Below are positions 48,497 through 59,187 of a stretch of 64,000 bases of DNA, piece by piece. The first letter of the stretch is position 1; each line of letters begins with the position of its first letter. The position numbers and the translations under genes were made by a program. Source of the DNA: Pestalotiopsis fici W106-1. Taxonomy: Eukaryota > Ascomycota > Sordariomycetes > Amphisphaeriales > Sporocadaceae. The notes under the pieces were generated by a model. The model ran no database searches. It was not told the origin of the DNA and saw only the letters and a program-made list of their open reading frames with translations. Location of the stretch: NCBI RefSeq assembly GCF_000516985.1, contig NW_006917092.1:3116619-3180618 (forward strand), given 5' to 3'.

Positions 48497-49462
48497 TTAC
48501 TCCGACATGAGTGGCATTGCCATGAGGGTCGCGACCCAGACTGACCATAACCTCCAGGAGCGAGAATCGCCCGGTTGGGACCGGTCCAAGAAGAGATTCG
48601 CCGACAGTGTAAGCTCTGCAGCCAAGGGCAACGCCCTCGCGACCCATTCCAGACTCCAGAAGCGCGAAGCCACTTCAGTCCAGAGTGCAAGACCTGCAAC
48701 GACGGACACACGAGCGGGCAAGTCTCCCATCATGAGCGGGATGGTCTTGCGCCCCGCCAGCTTATCGCCGGCCATGTCCCGAAAGTCCTGCAGATGTGAC
48801 GACGTGGCAAAGGTGGCCATGAGGATACCGGTCCAGAACGCGGCATCGGCGTCTCCAGAGAAGATGGAGTGTCCAGTGGCCACCTCAAGGGGGCCGGCAA
48901 AGGAGCAGCCGAGTCCGACGCCGTTGATCATGTTTTTAAGTATCCCGCTGTCGGCTCCACCAAGCTCATTGTACCAAATGCCAAACAAGGTCAAGACCAC
49001 GTACGGCACGAACCCACCCAGCCATAAAGCCAGGGCGAGACAGAGCGGGTGAAGTATCCAGAGAAGTAGGCGAGCTTGCTCCGCAGTGAGACGGCCCGAG
49101 GGTATCGGGCGCCAAGGCTTGTTGACGGCATCCTCGGCAATATTATCAGGCTGTCGCTGGTTATGGAGGCAAAACATGAACAAATTTGTCCAGGACCACA
49201 GAAACATCCATGGGATCACGGCGAGGATCTGAGGCCATGAGAGAGCGGGTCCCATGCAGAGACGAGGTGCTATGAGCGAGTTGATGGTGCCAAAGAGAAG
49301 TGACGGGATAACAATATCGCAGAAGTTATTGCAACATGTGAGATACATTGTATGGAAATGATATGGCAGTGTCTTTAGCCATCTTGGTATCAGGGTGGAT
49401 AAACTGGTTACGGTACGCCAGGAATAGTGTGGCCGCCGAATCGGTCTGGTCAAATGCGTCAT
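48497..49462 (-). CDS. UbiA-superfamily membrane prenyltransferase or UbiA-type terpene cyclase (321 aa)
   Basis: A single open frame with ATG at 49462 and about seven to eight hydrophobic helices. The first Asp-rich region is HNQRQPDNIAEDAVNKPWRP (Asn101, Asp106, Asp111), followed by PSGRLTAEQA. The second is SHLQDFRDMAGDKLAGRKT (Asp226, Asp229, Asp233). This two-site pattern binds Mg-diphosphate in the UbiA superfamily. Fungal members include aromatic prenyltransferases of meroterpenoid pathways and the sesquiterpene cyclase Fma-TC of the fumagillin pathway. The NKPWRPIPSGR form and the small size fit the fungal terpene-cyclase branch, but product assignment is inference. Neighbours are an SDR relic and a PKS relic 3', and a Zn2Cys6 regulator 5' (divergent). 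The gene is intact although its neighbours are degraded. Confidence 0.85.
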   Translation of the reverse strand: MTHLTRPIRRPHYSWRTVTSLSTLIPRWLKTLPYHFHTMYLTCCNNFCDIVIPSLLFGTINSLIAPRLCMGPALSWPQILAVIPWMFLWSWTNLFMFCLHNQRQPDNIAEDAVNKPWRPIPSGRLTAEQARLLLWILHPLCLALALWLGGFVPYVVLTLFGIWYNELGGADSGILKNMINGVGLGCSFAGPLEVATGHSIFSGDADAAFWTGILMATFATSSHLQDFRDMAGDKLAGRKTIPLMMGDLPARVSVVAGLALWTEVASRFWSLEWVARALPLAAELTLSANLFLDRSQPGDSRSWRLWSVWVATLMAMPLMSE

Positions 49463-51785
49463 GATGAGTGAGAAGAGTTTTAATTTGCCCGTGGATGTTT
49501 GAGAAACTGATATTGGCTACATGATTCCGCAACAAGAAACAATCGGAAAGATCTCTTTAAGTAATATATGATTCATCAAGCAACTTGAACCATGCCCACA
49601 TCAAAAGCTTGCATTGCAATAACCATGCTCACGAATTATTTCATAGCCTCTCACTTGGCGACTCATCATCCGCGTTATTCCAAATAACAGTCTACAAATG
49701 CTACGTGTTATGCACTTGTCTCATAGCCGTCTCTACTGTCAAGGTAGATAAAGCCTCGAATCTCGCTTAGTCCGACAATCCTTCATCTGCTTCGCCCGCC
49801 GCCTGTATCATGATTTCTGCTAATTGAGCTCAGCCTCTTCTTTCACCGCTGGAGTAGAAATGCGAGACAAGGCGCTTTTGTGCCCTGGAATACTCAGCTT
49901 ATCGAGATGAGATGAGACATCTCTCGTCTTTACGTGAGATTTCAAAGCTGCAAACATTTGGGCCCATCACAGATCAAGATCCGCAAGATCTAAGTCAGAT
50001 GGAATTCGTGTGGTGAGCAGCGGGGTGCAGATCTTACCGCTTCCGGTTGTGCTTTCGACTTGGATATCGCTTGACCCGAAGTAGATATCGAAGTGTTGGA
50101 GTTCCGAGAATGATGCCCATGGACCCTGATCTGGCCAGATTTGGGAAAATGATAAGAAATGAAGGATTCAAGCATTAATATCCTTCAAGGTAGTGCAAAA
50201 GAATTTACAAAGAGTTGCATCATGTTGGGAAAATGATGTTTCGGGCCACGTGCCTGGGGTATTCCCGAAGGTTTGGTCTGCATGGCAAGCGACAGAAGTT
50301 CGCTGCAGTCAGCGTTGCATTGTCCCTAGGCTTGGTACTAGGCGTGACTGGATGGAATCTGGCTCCGGAACTTTCTTTGAACAAGGCTGAGTCTCTGTCA
50401 TTGTAGCCACAAGAAAACTATTTATGGGACGCGTATGCTGTCTTAGCTAAGGGAAAGGGACACTGTCAGACCCAACGACCCGAACATACGCAGGTAGGTC
50501 ATGATTACAATGTGCATTTTACGAATGTACGATGCATTCTGTAAGGGTATGTGAGCCACGTAGAATGTATGGTGCATGTTGCTCAACCATAACGCAGTTC
50601 AATGCGGTTGAGCTTGTTCTGCTATAGATGCGCAGTCAACGGTAGGAAGTGGCACTCCCGGTATCCGGCTCGTCAAGAATAAATCCATGCGGATGTGTAC
50701 ATGGTAAATCCACCGTTTCATTTGTCGATGATGTCTGAATCTTGTCGATGATGCAACTGATTGGTAACAACAGCAACGTCTTGTCTGTGCCCATCGCGTC
50801 TCGCTTAATAGTGTTGCACTGCTACAACAATTTGGTCTTGGCATCTATGGCAGTATAATCCCCCATTTTTTTTCTTTTGTTGGCCCTGTATTCGTGCTAC
50901 CTGCCTAATGTATATTTGCAGACCCTGTCGATCTTGCTGCCCCTGGCGGCGCTGCGGCTTAAGCACCCTAGCGAGTGCGCTGATCGACCAATGCGGTTTG
51001 TCAATAATTACTGTGATATCACCAACAAAGACCCAACATAGTTCACATTGAGGATTTGATCACATCGCAGAGTCAATAGTGTATTAATTTGCAGGGCCTA
51101 AATCAATGAATGGGAAAAGCAACCATTCGACCAGGTCTGTGGCAAATTCGAATTAAAAAAAAAAAACGAATGCTCAGGCCGAATGTCACGTTTTAGCGTT
51201 GTATTGCTTACAGCGGAGTTTCCAGAGACAGTTAGCATAGCGACTGTGCTCTGAAGACTGAGACATACAGGTTGGTGGGCTTGATCACTAAACTGATAGG
51301 GCCAGGAACAAATAAGACCACATTTATTGAGAACAAGAACATTGAAGCACACGCGAGTTTAGACCGAATGACAGAAGATAAGATATTGGTCGTCATTGAT
51401 TTTCCCGTAATATATGTTGGAACTTTCGACTCATTATTTGTTTGTCCTAGATTCTCTTGGTCCGAACTCCGGATAGTGGAACGCAACATGCGCCGAAGAG
51501 CGAAATACTGAAGACGAAGCACTGCGGGGCTAACGCAATGTGATTGGTCGGAATTGACGACTATCTCGGTGCGATAAACGACCGGCTCGTCAATCGGCTC
51601 ATGTCCCGTCACGATGGTAATCCAGCCAGCCACTGCGACATGATCTATGCCGAGGAAAATAGTGGTGCCAACCAAGCACTCAAAGCACTGCCAAATCATT
51701 GTCAATCCCGAGAAGATGCGCTGTAATCTGGTTTGCACCAGCTCGTTATCCTGGCAAATACCTTCTGATCTTGAGCCTGAACGTC
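49463..51785. other. 2.3-kb divergent promoter region (UbiA / Zn2Cys6)
   Basis: Mostly non-coding. A small plus-strand frame is listed separately (50233). A minus frame at 51738-51232 has hydrophobic stretches but no family and no partner exons. Confidence 0.45.
50233..50406 (+). CDS. possible 57-aa single-helix protein or orphaned N-terminal exon
   Basis: An ATG-started frame with a basic N-terminus (MMFRATCLGYSRRFGLHGKR) and one hydrophobic segment (FAAVSVALSLGLVLGVTGW), ending at TAG 50404-50406. The pattern resembles a mitochondrial presequence with a membrane anchor. No continuation or homologue is recognised; it may be chance or a relic. Confidence 0.2.
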   Translation: MMFRATCLGYSRRFGLHGKRQKFAAVSVALSLGLVLGVTGWNLAPELSLNKAESLSL

Positions 51786-53799
51786 ATGGGCACTGAACCC
51801 GCCACCTCCGGCAGGCGGAGAAACGAAAAGGGCCGGTCTAAGATTGGTGAGAACTCCATTCTGACCTGCATCACAGCGCCTCGTGAATGTCAGAGGAAGT
51901 CAGATCAATGTGACGTCTGTCAAGTTCGCTACATCTCAGCATTTCTGACTCTGCTTACCAACAGGATGCCTGACCTGCCGCGAGAAACATGTCAAGTGTG
52001 ACGAGCAACTTCCCGCGTGCCGCAGATGCAATCGCCTGGGCCTTGACTGCCGGCCATTCTGGTTGAAGACGGTAAAGGCTCCGCAACCGTCCCGGTCAAG
52101 ATGTCGAATTCTGAGGCCCAAAACCTCTGCTGCGCAGCATATTTTTGATCATACGGAGACTTCGTCGCCTCTGGCCGAAGCGAGCGAGGCAGATTATAAT
52201 GCATGCCTCCAGCCAGCCATCTTGCATTCTCCGGACCTGACCCAGCGGGGTGATGCCATGACTTCATGGCTTCTGGCGTCTCCTGCAAATACCGAAAAGC
52301 ATGCCCAGCATCTGAATTCTACTACTATAGATGGCTTTCAAAGCCACGAATCAGACACAGAAAGGGCATGGCTCTTGGAGAATGACATCATCGCAATTAT
52401 ATCCAACGTCAGGAATGACCTTACACAGACTCAAATACCACCTCAACCGTCATCATCCCATATCGCATTGCCCAATGCTCTTGTCCTCAGCTTGAATGAA
52501 AGGCGCGCTCTCCGTCACTATGAGACGGCCTTTACAGCAACACAGACTACAAAAGATGTCCAATGGGCACTGCCGACGCTTCTACTGCGACAGGCATTGC
52601 ACTGCAGCACAATGATGCATTTCATTCTAGCTCTCTCGCTATTCGATCTTGACACGAAGTCCGATTCGATTCTCGGCAATCGAGTACTGGCTATTCATCA
52701 TTTCAATGCAGGAACCTCGAGGTTGGTCAGTGTACTGGCGAACACAACGACATATAATCACGTGGAGATTCTATGGAGCTTTTACTGCATTTATGTATGC
52801 GTGTCGAAGCAGAAATGCATTGACAAGGACAAATTGAACAGGCTGAGTCGGACTGTCTCTCAGCACCTGACAGCCTACTTAGTCGACTGTTTCACTATAA
52901 ACAGTGATGGGTCGACCGCTTTTGATAGCCACGAGGGCACTGTAAATACGCTATCATCTCCCGCGACGAAGAGTTTATGGTGTAAGTTGCTCTTCTGGAT
53001 TTACCAAGAAGACGCATCATCAGCGTCTTGGGGTTGTAACGCTGAAGTCGCCCAATATTTCGCCCAGCACCCCGATTTTACGAGACATATTTGGGAGCTA
53101 TCACGGTCGACACTGATGCTCAACTGGGGACTCGAGTACCCAGAGAATCAATGTTTTACGGACATGGAACTTTCGCACGTGGTTGACTTGAGCGTTGACC
53201 TCACTAAGCTTCGCTTCCAAGTGACTAAATTCGGCCGTTCGTGTCATTTTACCGAACGGTTGGCTCAAACTGTAGAGCTAAGCTTGCGTTCCTTAAAAGC
53301 TGCAAGTTGCCTTTACCCCTCTCTTCTACTTCTGCCACACTAACAATACCAACAGAAATATATGCTGATTTTCAAAATGGTTGCCTCATCTGCGGTAAAA
53401 ACGACAGAAGCCACCACGTTTGGAGCTGCAGCGGTGGCCATTTTCCACGCGATCGAGATATGCTATTACTTACACTTGGCTAGTCATACCAAGGACGAAA
53501 GACGTGAGGCTGTTAACGCTTCCTTGACAAAGTTACTTCATGCAGCGCGCCAAGTCTTCTCATATAGCTCTCAAGTCCCCCAGCTTGACTTTTTCCAATG
53601 GGCGCTCTTCATTGCAGGAGCGGCCACGGAAGACGCAATTCATGCAGACTGGATATCAGATCATATTCCGCCATCGCGTTTGAAATTCGGCTTCAATATG
53701 ATCCTGAGTCTTAGAACCAGCATTGGGCCGGTTGTGGATATGGAAATCATAAACAAAATCCTTGCTGGGTGGTATCAGCTTGAGGATTGTAATGATTGA
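51786..53799 (+). CDS. Zn2Cys6 fungal transcription factor (603 aa)
   Basis: Three exons: 51786-51846, 51965-53271 and 53356-53799. The first intron (118 bp) is required. It joins a basic N-terminus (GRRRNEKGRSKIG) to CLTCREKHVKCDEQLPACRR and CNRLGLDC, a complete C-x2-C-x6-C-x6-C-x2-C-x6-C cluster starting at about residue 22. The second intron (donor GTAGAG at 53272, ACTAAC branch site) keeps the frame into IFKMVASSAVKTTEATTFGA. The middle and C-terminal regions have the helical, Leu-rich character of the fungal-specific regulatory domain with the layout of the Fungal_trans_2 group. It is a nuclear DNA-binding regulator. Its position between the UbiA-type gene (divergent) and the M20 gene (same strand) makes it a candidate local regulator; that is inference. 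Confidence 0.88.
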
Positions 53800-54313
53800 C
53801 CAGTGACTTCATATCACAAATTGAAACTTTGCACTCAAATTTGACATCGTATTTAGATGATAGAGGATTTACCGCACGCAATGTATGTTCTAGTGAATTT
53901 GAATTCATTTACTTCATGCTATGAACTCAGCGCTGCAGTATAGGGCAACAGAATATGCATGATAGCCTAATCGAGCCAAGCGCTGATAGCTCCAACGAAG
54001 AGACAGAGCAGAGCAGAACCAAAATCAACTTTCTCCCTCCGCTGATTTACTAGCCAAGACGGGCGACAGCCTTGCCGAGAGATCGTCTAAGCTGTTGATC
54101 AGATTCGATTGGGGCCATTTAGCCAGTGGATCCCATCGTCTACAGGGTCCAATTAGAGGCGAGACACGGAATAGAGCCCCTCTCAGTTATATCAATCAAA
54201 TTCCAATGAATAAAGGGAATAAATGCTGACTTTTCTTTTTCGAAACCAAACAGAATTAAAGAAACTTACCAATTTCACATGATTGGTATTTTCATTTTCA
54301 TCCTCGAACAGAT
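53800..54313. other. intergenic, M20 hydrolase promoter
   Basis: About 510 bp, no gene. It includes a T-rich leader just before 54314. Confidence 0.5.
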
Positions 54314-55717
54314 ATGACGGTTGTATCGTTACCCAACGTACCGGCCTTAGCCGATGTTGTACTGTCTGCCACGGATGAGCAACAAATTCTCCTTGACACG
54401 GCAGAAAGATTCCATCAACAGTTATGGGATATTAACAAGACGGTATGCTTAAGAATACGCACAAGCTATCCATTGGGATTCACCTGACCTCACTAGATTC
54501 ATGACAATCCGGAATTGTGCTACAAGGAGTTTAAAGCACACGACGCAATTACTTCATTCCTGGAAGCCAATGGCCTTGAGACTACGAATCATGCCTACGG
54601 CCTAGATACATCATTTGTTGCAGAATACGGTCAAGGAGGCCGGCTGGTGACGCTGTGCGCAGAATATGACGCCCTGCCGGGCATTGGTCATGGCTGCGGC
54701 CACAATCTGATTGCAACCGCCGCAATCGCCTCCTTCCTGGGCGTTGTGCATCTTATAAAGTCTGCCAATATCCCAGGACGAGTCCGCTTGCTCGGCTGCC
54801 CGGCAGAGGAAGGAGGCGGCGGCAAGATCAAATTGATCCAAGCCGGTGCCTTTCACGGCGTCGACGCCGCCTTGATGCTCCACCCGATACCGCCAGTAGA
54901 TCGCGACCATCCCGATACAACTGGCCTTTTCGACGGCATCTCGTATGGCACATGTCTGGCCGGGAGTCGGTTCCGGGCCACGTTCAAGGGCAAAGCGGCA
55001 CACGCAGGTGCCATGCCCTGGCTCGGTGTCAATGCTCTCGATGCGGCGACCCTGGCGTACACGGCTGTGGGCATGCTGCGACAACAAATCATGCCTCACG
55101 ACCGCATAAATATCATCATCAAGGAGGGCGGAACCAGCAGCAATGTCATTAGCGACAGATCAGTGATTGACGCTTGCACGAGATCTGCGACACTAAAGGA
55201 GATGGTGCTCTTGCAGGACAGAGTGGTCAAGTGCTTTGAGGGAGCCGCAATTGCGACGGGCTGCGATGTTGTAGTGGAAGAAGAGTAGGTTTTCGGACAT
55301 TCTACTTTCATGCATTCTACGTTGGGAATGCTAATCATGTCGACAATCAGAGGAGAAGCTTATGCTGATTTGCGCCCGAACGAGACACTCTGCACCGAGT
55401 TCACGGAGGAGATGCGCCGAGTGGGCAAAACGTATTATTGTGACTTGGGCAAGAAAGATGTCGGAGGTTATGGAACCGATATGGGCAATGTGAGCTACGA
55501 GTGTCCCTCTTTTCATGGAACTTTCGTTATCCCTCTACGTGACGGAGAAAATATTCATGGTCCTGGATTTACCAGAGCAGGAGGGACAGAGGAGGCATTC
55601 AACACCGCTCTTGAGGCAGCAAATGGCATGGCCGCCACCGCCTGGAAGGTCCTTCGCGACCAAGAATTTGCTTCCAAAGTGATGGAAAAGTTCGAGGCAG
55701 ACAAGGCGTTGCGATGA
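54314..55717 (+). CDS. M20-family amidohydrolase/aminoacylase-like metallopeptidase (427 aa)
   Basis: Three exons: 54314-54442, 54497-55284 and 55351-55717, all phases consistent. Family marks are IHDNPELCYKEF at the start of the catalytic domain, the metal-site segment EYDALPGIGHGCGHN (Asp and His ligands), CPAEEGGGGK with the catalytic Glu, the dimerisation or lid region FRATFKGKAAHAGAMPWLGV, and the C-terminal His/Gly segment PLRDGENIHGPGFTRAGGT. This is the M20D, ACY1L2/PM20D2-like branch, which hydrolyses amide bonds of N-acyl amino acids, small peptides or conjugates in the cytosol. No signal peptide is present. The gene is intact and lies on the same strand just downstream of the Zn2Cys6 gene. 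Whether it serves a pathway with the UbiA-type enzyme is unknown. Confidence 0.92.
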
Positions 55718-56319
55718 TACTATTTCGTATCAGATACTCTAATGTATTTCGCTAGCTGTGCTGTGACGTTAGATCACCAACACCCTTGTCTTTCTTGCAC
55801 GGTCGTTCCAAAAAGCAAGGGCTGATCCGCCGTCGCTCAGTGCAACAATGATAGTTGACGTTGGATTTCATAGCTCATGTGAGAAGCTATGCTTTAGCTA
55901 GCCTGTGGATGATTCACATTATAAGAACGCACGGCCGATGCCCGGCCGACTGATAATTGGTTTCCATGTTATAGACAACTCCAAAGCTTCCATCCGGTCA
56001 AAGCGTGTAGCAACAGCGAGTTTCAATTCTTTTCAATAAATTAAGTATACTGGACAATGGCAAAGCTTGTATCACAATTGCTTGCTCGCTTGACTCTGTT
56101 TAAAAGGCCATCCAACTAAGACTCCTTATTTTTACTGGAATAAACTACTGAATTATGCAAATATATCACATGCCCCTCTCTAAACAGCCTGTCCAAAGGT
56201 GTCACAAATTCCCCTTCGCGTTACATATGTGCATCGCAATCACCAGGTAAGCTCTCCATATGGCGGCCCCATCCACGAAAGGGAGAGCAAGACGGTTGAA
56301 CTTGAAGCTCTCATCCCTT
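55718..56319. other. intergenic between convergent M20 and His/Cys-motif genes
   Basis: 600 bp, no gene recognised. Confidence 0.5.
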
Positions 56320-56937
56320 TCACTGACTGAGATGACTGTAGGCACTCATATTCAGCTTTTTTGGGGCGCGCCTTGTTTCTTGCTCGGCAAACCTGGCGGC
56401 TGGGGGTCCCTGAGGCTTAATTTTCTGGGCCAAGGCAAAATGGCGTCCAGTTCGCTGCAGATCCTTTCCGATATCCTCACCACGCCGACCAACTTGCTGT
56501 GAGAAGTACTGGCTTTGCCCCGTTTTCAACAGCCCGTCTTGCTCGAGGCGACCCAGCGCCCCGCCCACAAAGTTCTGGCAATTGGTTCCGCGGCTGACTC
56601 TGGGGATGTTTCTTTCATCGCTGGCATAGCTTCTGATTGATGCCCCTGCCATGGCCGCTTCGCCTGAGGAGAGCTTTCCAACCACAGAGCTTCCATACAA
56701 GGATGGAGAATGAAAAACCTGTCGTTTCTCATCATAGTAAAACTGGTCTTGGTCCTTTTGAGCATCGCTCCGGACATGGTACATCGTCCCATCGTCTGCT
56801 CCCTTGGTGCGCACATAAGCGGCCCAGTGACCGTTCTCGGGACTGTAGAAGTTGACGGATAGCTCGCGGTCTCTTGTGCTGCCGCCAGCAGATTTGGCGC
56901 TGTCGCCGCTGCCAGATCGAGATGGAGTTGACGGCAT
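56320..56937 (-). CDS. fungal small protein with GH...NCQNF motif, paralogue A (205 aa)
   Basis: A single exon. The first ATG is at 56937 (MPSTPSRSGSGDSAK); an upstream extension would need TTG. After a Ser-rich start, residues 27-140 carry NFYSPENGHWAAYV (His37), MYHVRSD, then RGTNCQNFVGGALGRLEQDG (Cys120). The tail is basic and low in order. The protein shares this order of motifs (glycine-His, His-Val, NCxN-aromatic, GA-x-Gx-LE-x2-GL) with the protein at 59188. The His-before-Cys order and NC-x2-F context recall permuted papain-like folds such as PPPDE/LRAT, which I infer by pattern only. I do not know a function. There is no signal peptide. Confidence 0.65.
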   Translation of the reverse strand: MPSTPSRSGSGDSAKSAGGSTRDRELSVNFYSPENGHWAAYVRTKGADDGTMYHVRSDAQKDQDQFYYDEKRQVFHSPSLYGSSVVGKLSSGEAAMAGASIRSYASDERNIPRVSRGTNCQNFVGGALGRLEQDGLLKTGQSQYFSQQVGRRGEDIGKDLQRTGRHFALAQKIKPQGPPAARFAEQETRRAPKKLNMSAYSHLSQ

Positions 56938-57820
56938 GATGAGCGCAATAGGATAATTAAATAAACGTGAGAGATAGTAACTTTGCTCGAACAGAGAGGA
57001 ATTGAGGACAGTTGCGGGAATATAATGAGAAAAATACAATAGTCCTACGGTTCAAAGATCATGGCGTTATATAGGTGTTAAACTTGTATACTACAGATAT
57101 TCTTAGAGTATCTCTGTTGGTGATCTCTTTCTGGTTGTCTCAAAAGAAGCCTGAATGCCGGCCGTAGCCGCTGGGTACGCGCTCAATTTTATGAATATTG
57201 ACCTCACCTGCAATGCCATGCACGCCATCTGTTTTTCTCATGATTTGAAATATTCGTACGGTGTTGGCATTCATTTCCATGATCTAGGCCATAATAGCAG
57301 GCCATAGCCGCGAGGTTGCAACTTACGCGCCTTTGGAGGACAGACCCCACGCTAGCGCTTACCAAGTCGACCCAGATTTGGCCAAGAAGCGCTTACAATG
57401 CCTAGGATAGTGTATAGGTACTAGGTAGGTAGATTGTGCCAGTATTGCCAGTCTTTCTAAGATGCACCTCGCACACCCGCTGATTGGACTTCAGGCGCGA
57501 AACATTCTTGCTGATTGCATGGCGCGAGTTGGGAAAACGTCCTGAGCAGCACCCAGGGCAGTGTACAGTATACTAAGTATGTACATATGCAAAGAACGCA
57601 CAGTGATGGAGCAATTTGGCACTGTCCCTTCTTTCAAGACAGACGCTAGCCGGATTTGTAGATAGGCTCGTTTCCCAGGGAAATCAATTAGTGGCATGGC
57701 CACTGATTAAGGCACCTTCTGCACCCCTCAAGTTTGTTGTCGACTCCATACTCTTTTTATCGCTCCTCGTTTGCGTCGCCTGCCCTTCATCAACTGCAGG
57801 AGACGTCCCGGGTATCGAGA
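56938..57820. other. divergent promoter region (paralogue A / APH-like gene)
   Basis: About 880 bp with no gene. A short GTATAGGTACTAGGTAGGTAG segment lies near 57412-57432. Confidence 0.5.
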
Positions 57821-58729
57821 ATGGGGGACCAACAACAAGCAACAGAGAACCCTGGCGTCCAAGATGAACAAAGCGCAAAACCTGTTTTGGTAATCTCAAA
57901 GTTGCTTGGTCCTCCTCCTTATGTCCTGGATCCAGAAACGCTGGCAGACTCCTTCAATCCATTCCCTTGGATGAAAGGCAACTCATTCCGGCAAGTTGAC
58001 GAAAATACATTAGTCAAGTACGGCGGCAGTGTTACTCTAGTCGAGGCAGAAGCCATGGACTTTATCTCTCGCCAGACCAGCGTCAAATGTCCGCAAGTCC
58101 TCGGTGCTTATGAGCTCGACGGCACTGCGCATATTCTCATGTCTTTTGAACATGGGAAGTTGTTATACGAATTCTGGCAAGACGCCTCGGAGAGCGAGAA
58201 AGAGGCAGTGATTGGCAAGCTGCAGCACTACCTCAAGGAAATGCGAGGCATCAAAGGCGACTATGTGGGTGGCTTCAATCGCAATCCTTGCAGGGCTGGC
58301 GAGTTCGAGTGGGACTTCGACAAGACAGATCACAAATATGGACCGTATGCAGACGAAGATGGCTTTAACCATGGAATCGCAGAAGCTCTGTCACGGGCGA
58401 GCCCAAAGCCTGACGTGGAGGATCCCGAATCCCCGGAGTATAACAGGATGTATACTATCCAGCAACTGGTGCACTCCCTTCGTGGCCACGACATAGTGTT
58501 CACACATGGTGACCTTCACCCCGGCAACATACTCGTACAGGATGATTTGAATGTGGTTATTTTGGACTGGAATACGGCAGGTTTCTACCCCGCCTACTGG
58601 GAGTGGTATAAGGCTACCTGGCACGGCACGTTTATGCCGAGTTTCATACGACAGGTTGAGCGATATATCCCACCTTATTGGATAGAGGCCAACATCTTGA
58701 GTCAGATTTATAACTGGATAGTTGGATGA
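57821..58729 (+). CDS. APH/choline-kinase-fold phosphotransferase (302 aa)
   Basis: A single exon from ATG 57821 (MGDQQQATENPG); an earlier in-frame start at 57734 is TTG. The kinase marks are VKYGG with the likely ATP Lys66, HILMSFEHGKLLYEFW (hinge), the catalytic loop FTHGDLHPGNILV (Asp231) and the metal site VILDWNTAGFYP (Asp249), followed by YWEWYKATWHGT. This is the fungal aminoglycoside-phosphotransferase-like group, abundant in filamentous ascomycetes, whose natural substrates are mostly unknown small molecules. Drug resistance should not be assumed from the family name. It sits between two small proteins that share a His...Cys motif pattern, with its promoter facing paralogue A. Confidence 0.9.
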   Translation: MGDQQQATENPGVQDEQSAKPVLVISKLLGPPPYVLDPETLADSFNPFPWMKGNSFRQVDENTLVKYGGSVTLVEAEAMDFISRQTSVKCPQVLGAYELDGTAHILMSFEHGKLLYEFWQDASESEKEAVIGKLQHYLKEMRGIKGDYVGGFNRNPCRAGEFEWDFDKTDHKYGPYADEDGFNHGIAEALSRASPKPDVEDPESPEYNRMYTIQQLVHSLRGHDIVFTHGDLHPGNILVQDDLNVVILDWNTAGFYPAYWEWYKATWHGTFMPSFIRQVERYIPPYWIEANILSQIYNWIVG

Positions 58730-59187
58730 GCATGCATGACATGTCGTGTCAGAGCCCCCTAAGTAGTGGCGTTGGTAAAGACATTGTTACTAAAACGAGA
58801 CCTATATTCATAGAGACGATAATGCAAGTACCGAATAAAGAAACTGGGCTTCACGTTGTGCCTACCAAATGCAAACTTTTGAGAAAGATTTATTCGTACA
58901 CTTGCTATTGACAACGTATGTTCTAAGCGCCAAGAGAGCCGTTACGCGAGTGTGCTTCGTGGCTATGCAGTGATTAGGTGGGGATGGTTCACAACCAACA
59001 AACACAATCGCGCGCGTAACTAGGGCCTATCCTGCAGCCTGTTGAGCCTTGAATAAATCTCCCAGTCGCAATCGCAGTCGCAATCGCAATCGCAATCGCA
59101 TTCCCCTCTCCTCTCAGACATTACGAATTTTCCGACTTGAGGGTTTTGAGGCACCATCAAAAATTACAGGACAAGCAGAGAAAAGCA
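58730..59187. other. intergenic with hexanucleotide repeat
   Basis: 460 bp between same-strand genes. It contains the CAATCG array listed below and the leader of the next gene. Confidence 0.6.
59063..59100. repeat. CARTCG hexanucleotide tandem repeat
   Basis: Six tandem units alternating CAGTCG and CAATCG, then CA, about 90 bp before the ATG of the following gene. The variation is at a single position of the unit. Confidence 0.9.

Noticed and set aside
51232..51738. 168-codon minus-strand frame with hydrophobic stretches
   Set aside because: No recognisable family, no exon partners, and the helices are irregular. Kept only as part of the intergenic region.
51847..51964. Cys-rich frame (CQRKSDQCDVCQVR) before the Zn2Cys6 gene, resembling a second zinc cluster
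   Set aside because: It lies within the first intron; spacing does not fit the motif, and splicing over it gives a perfect cluster.
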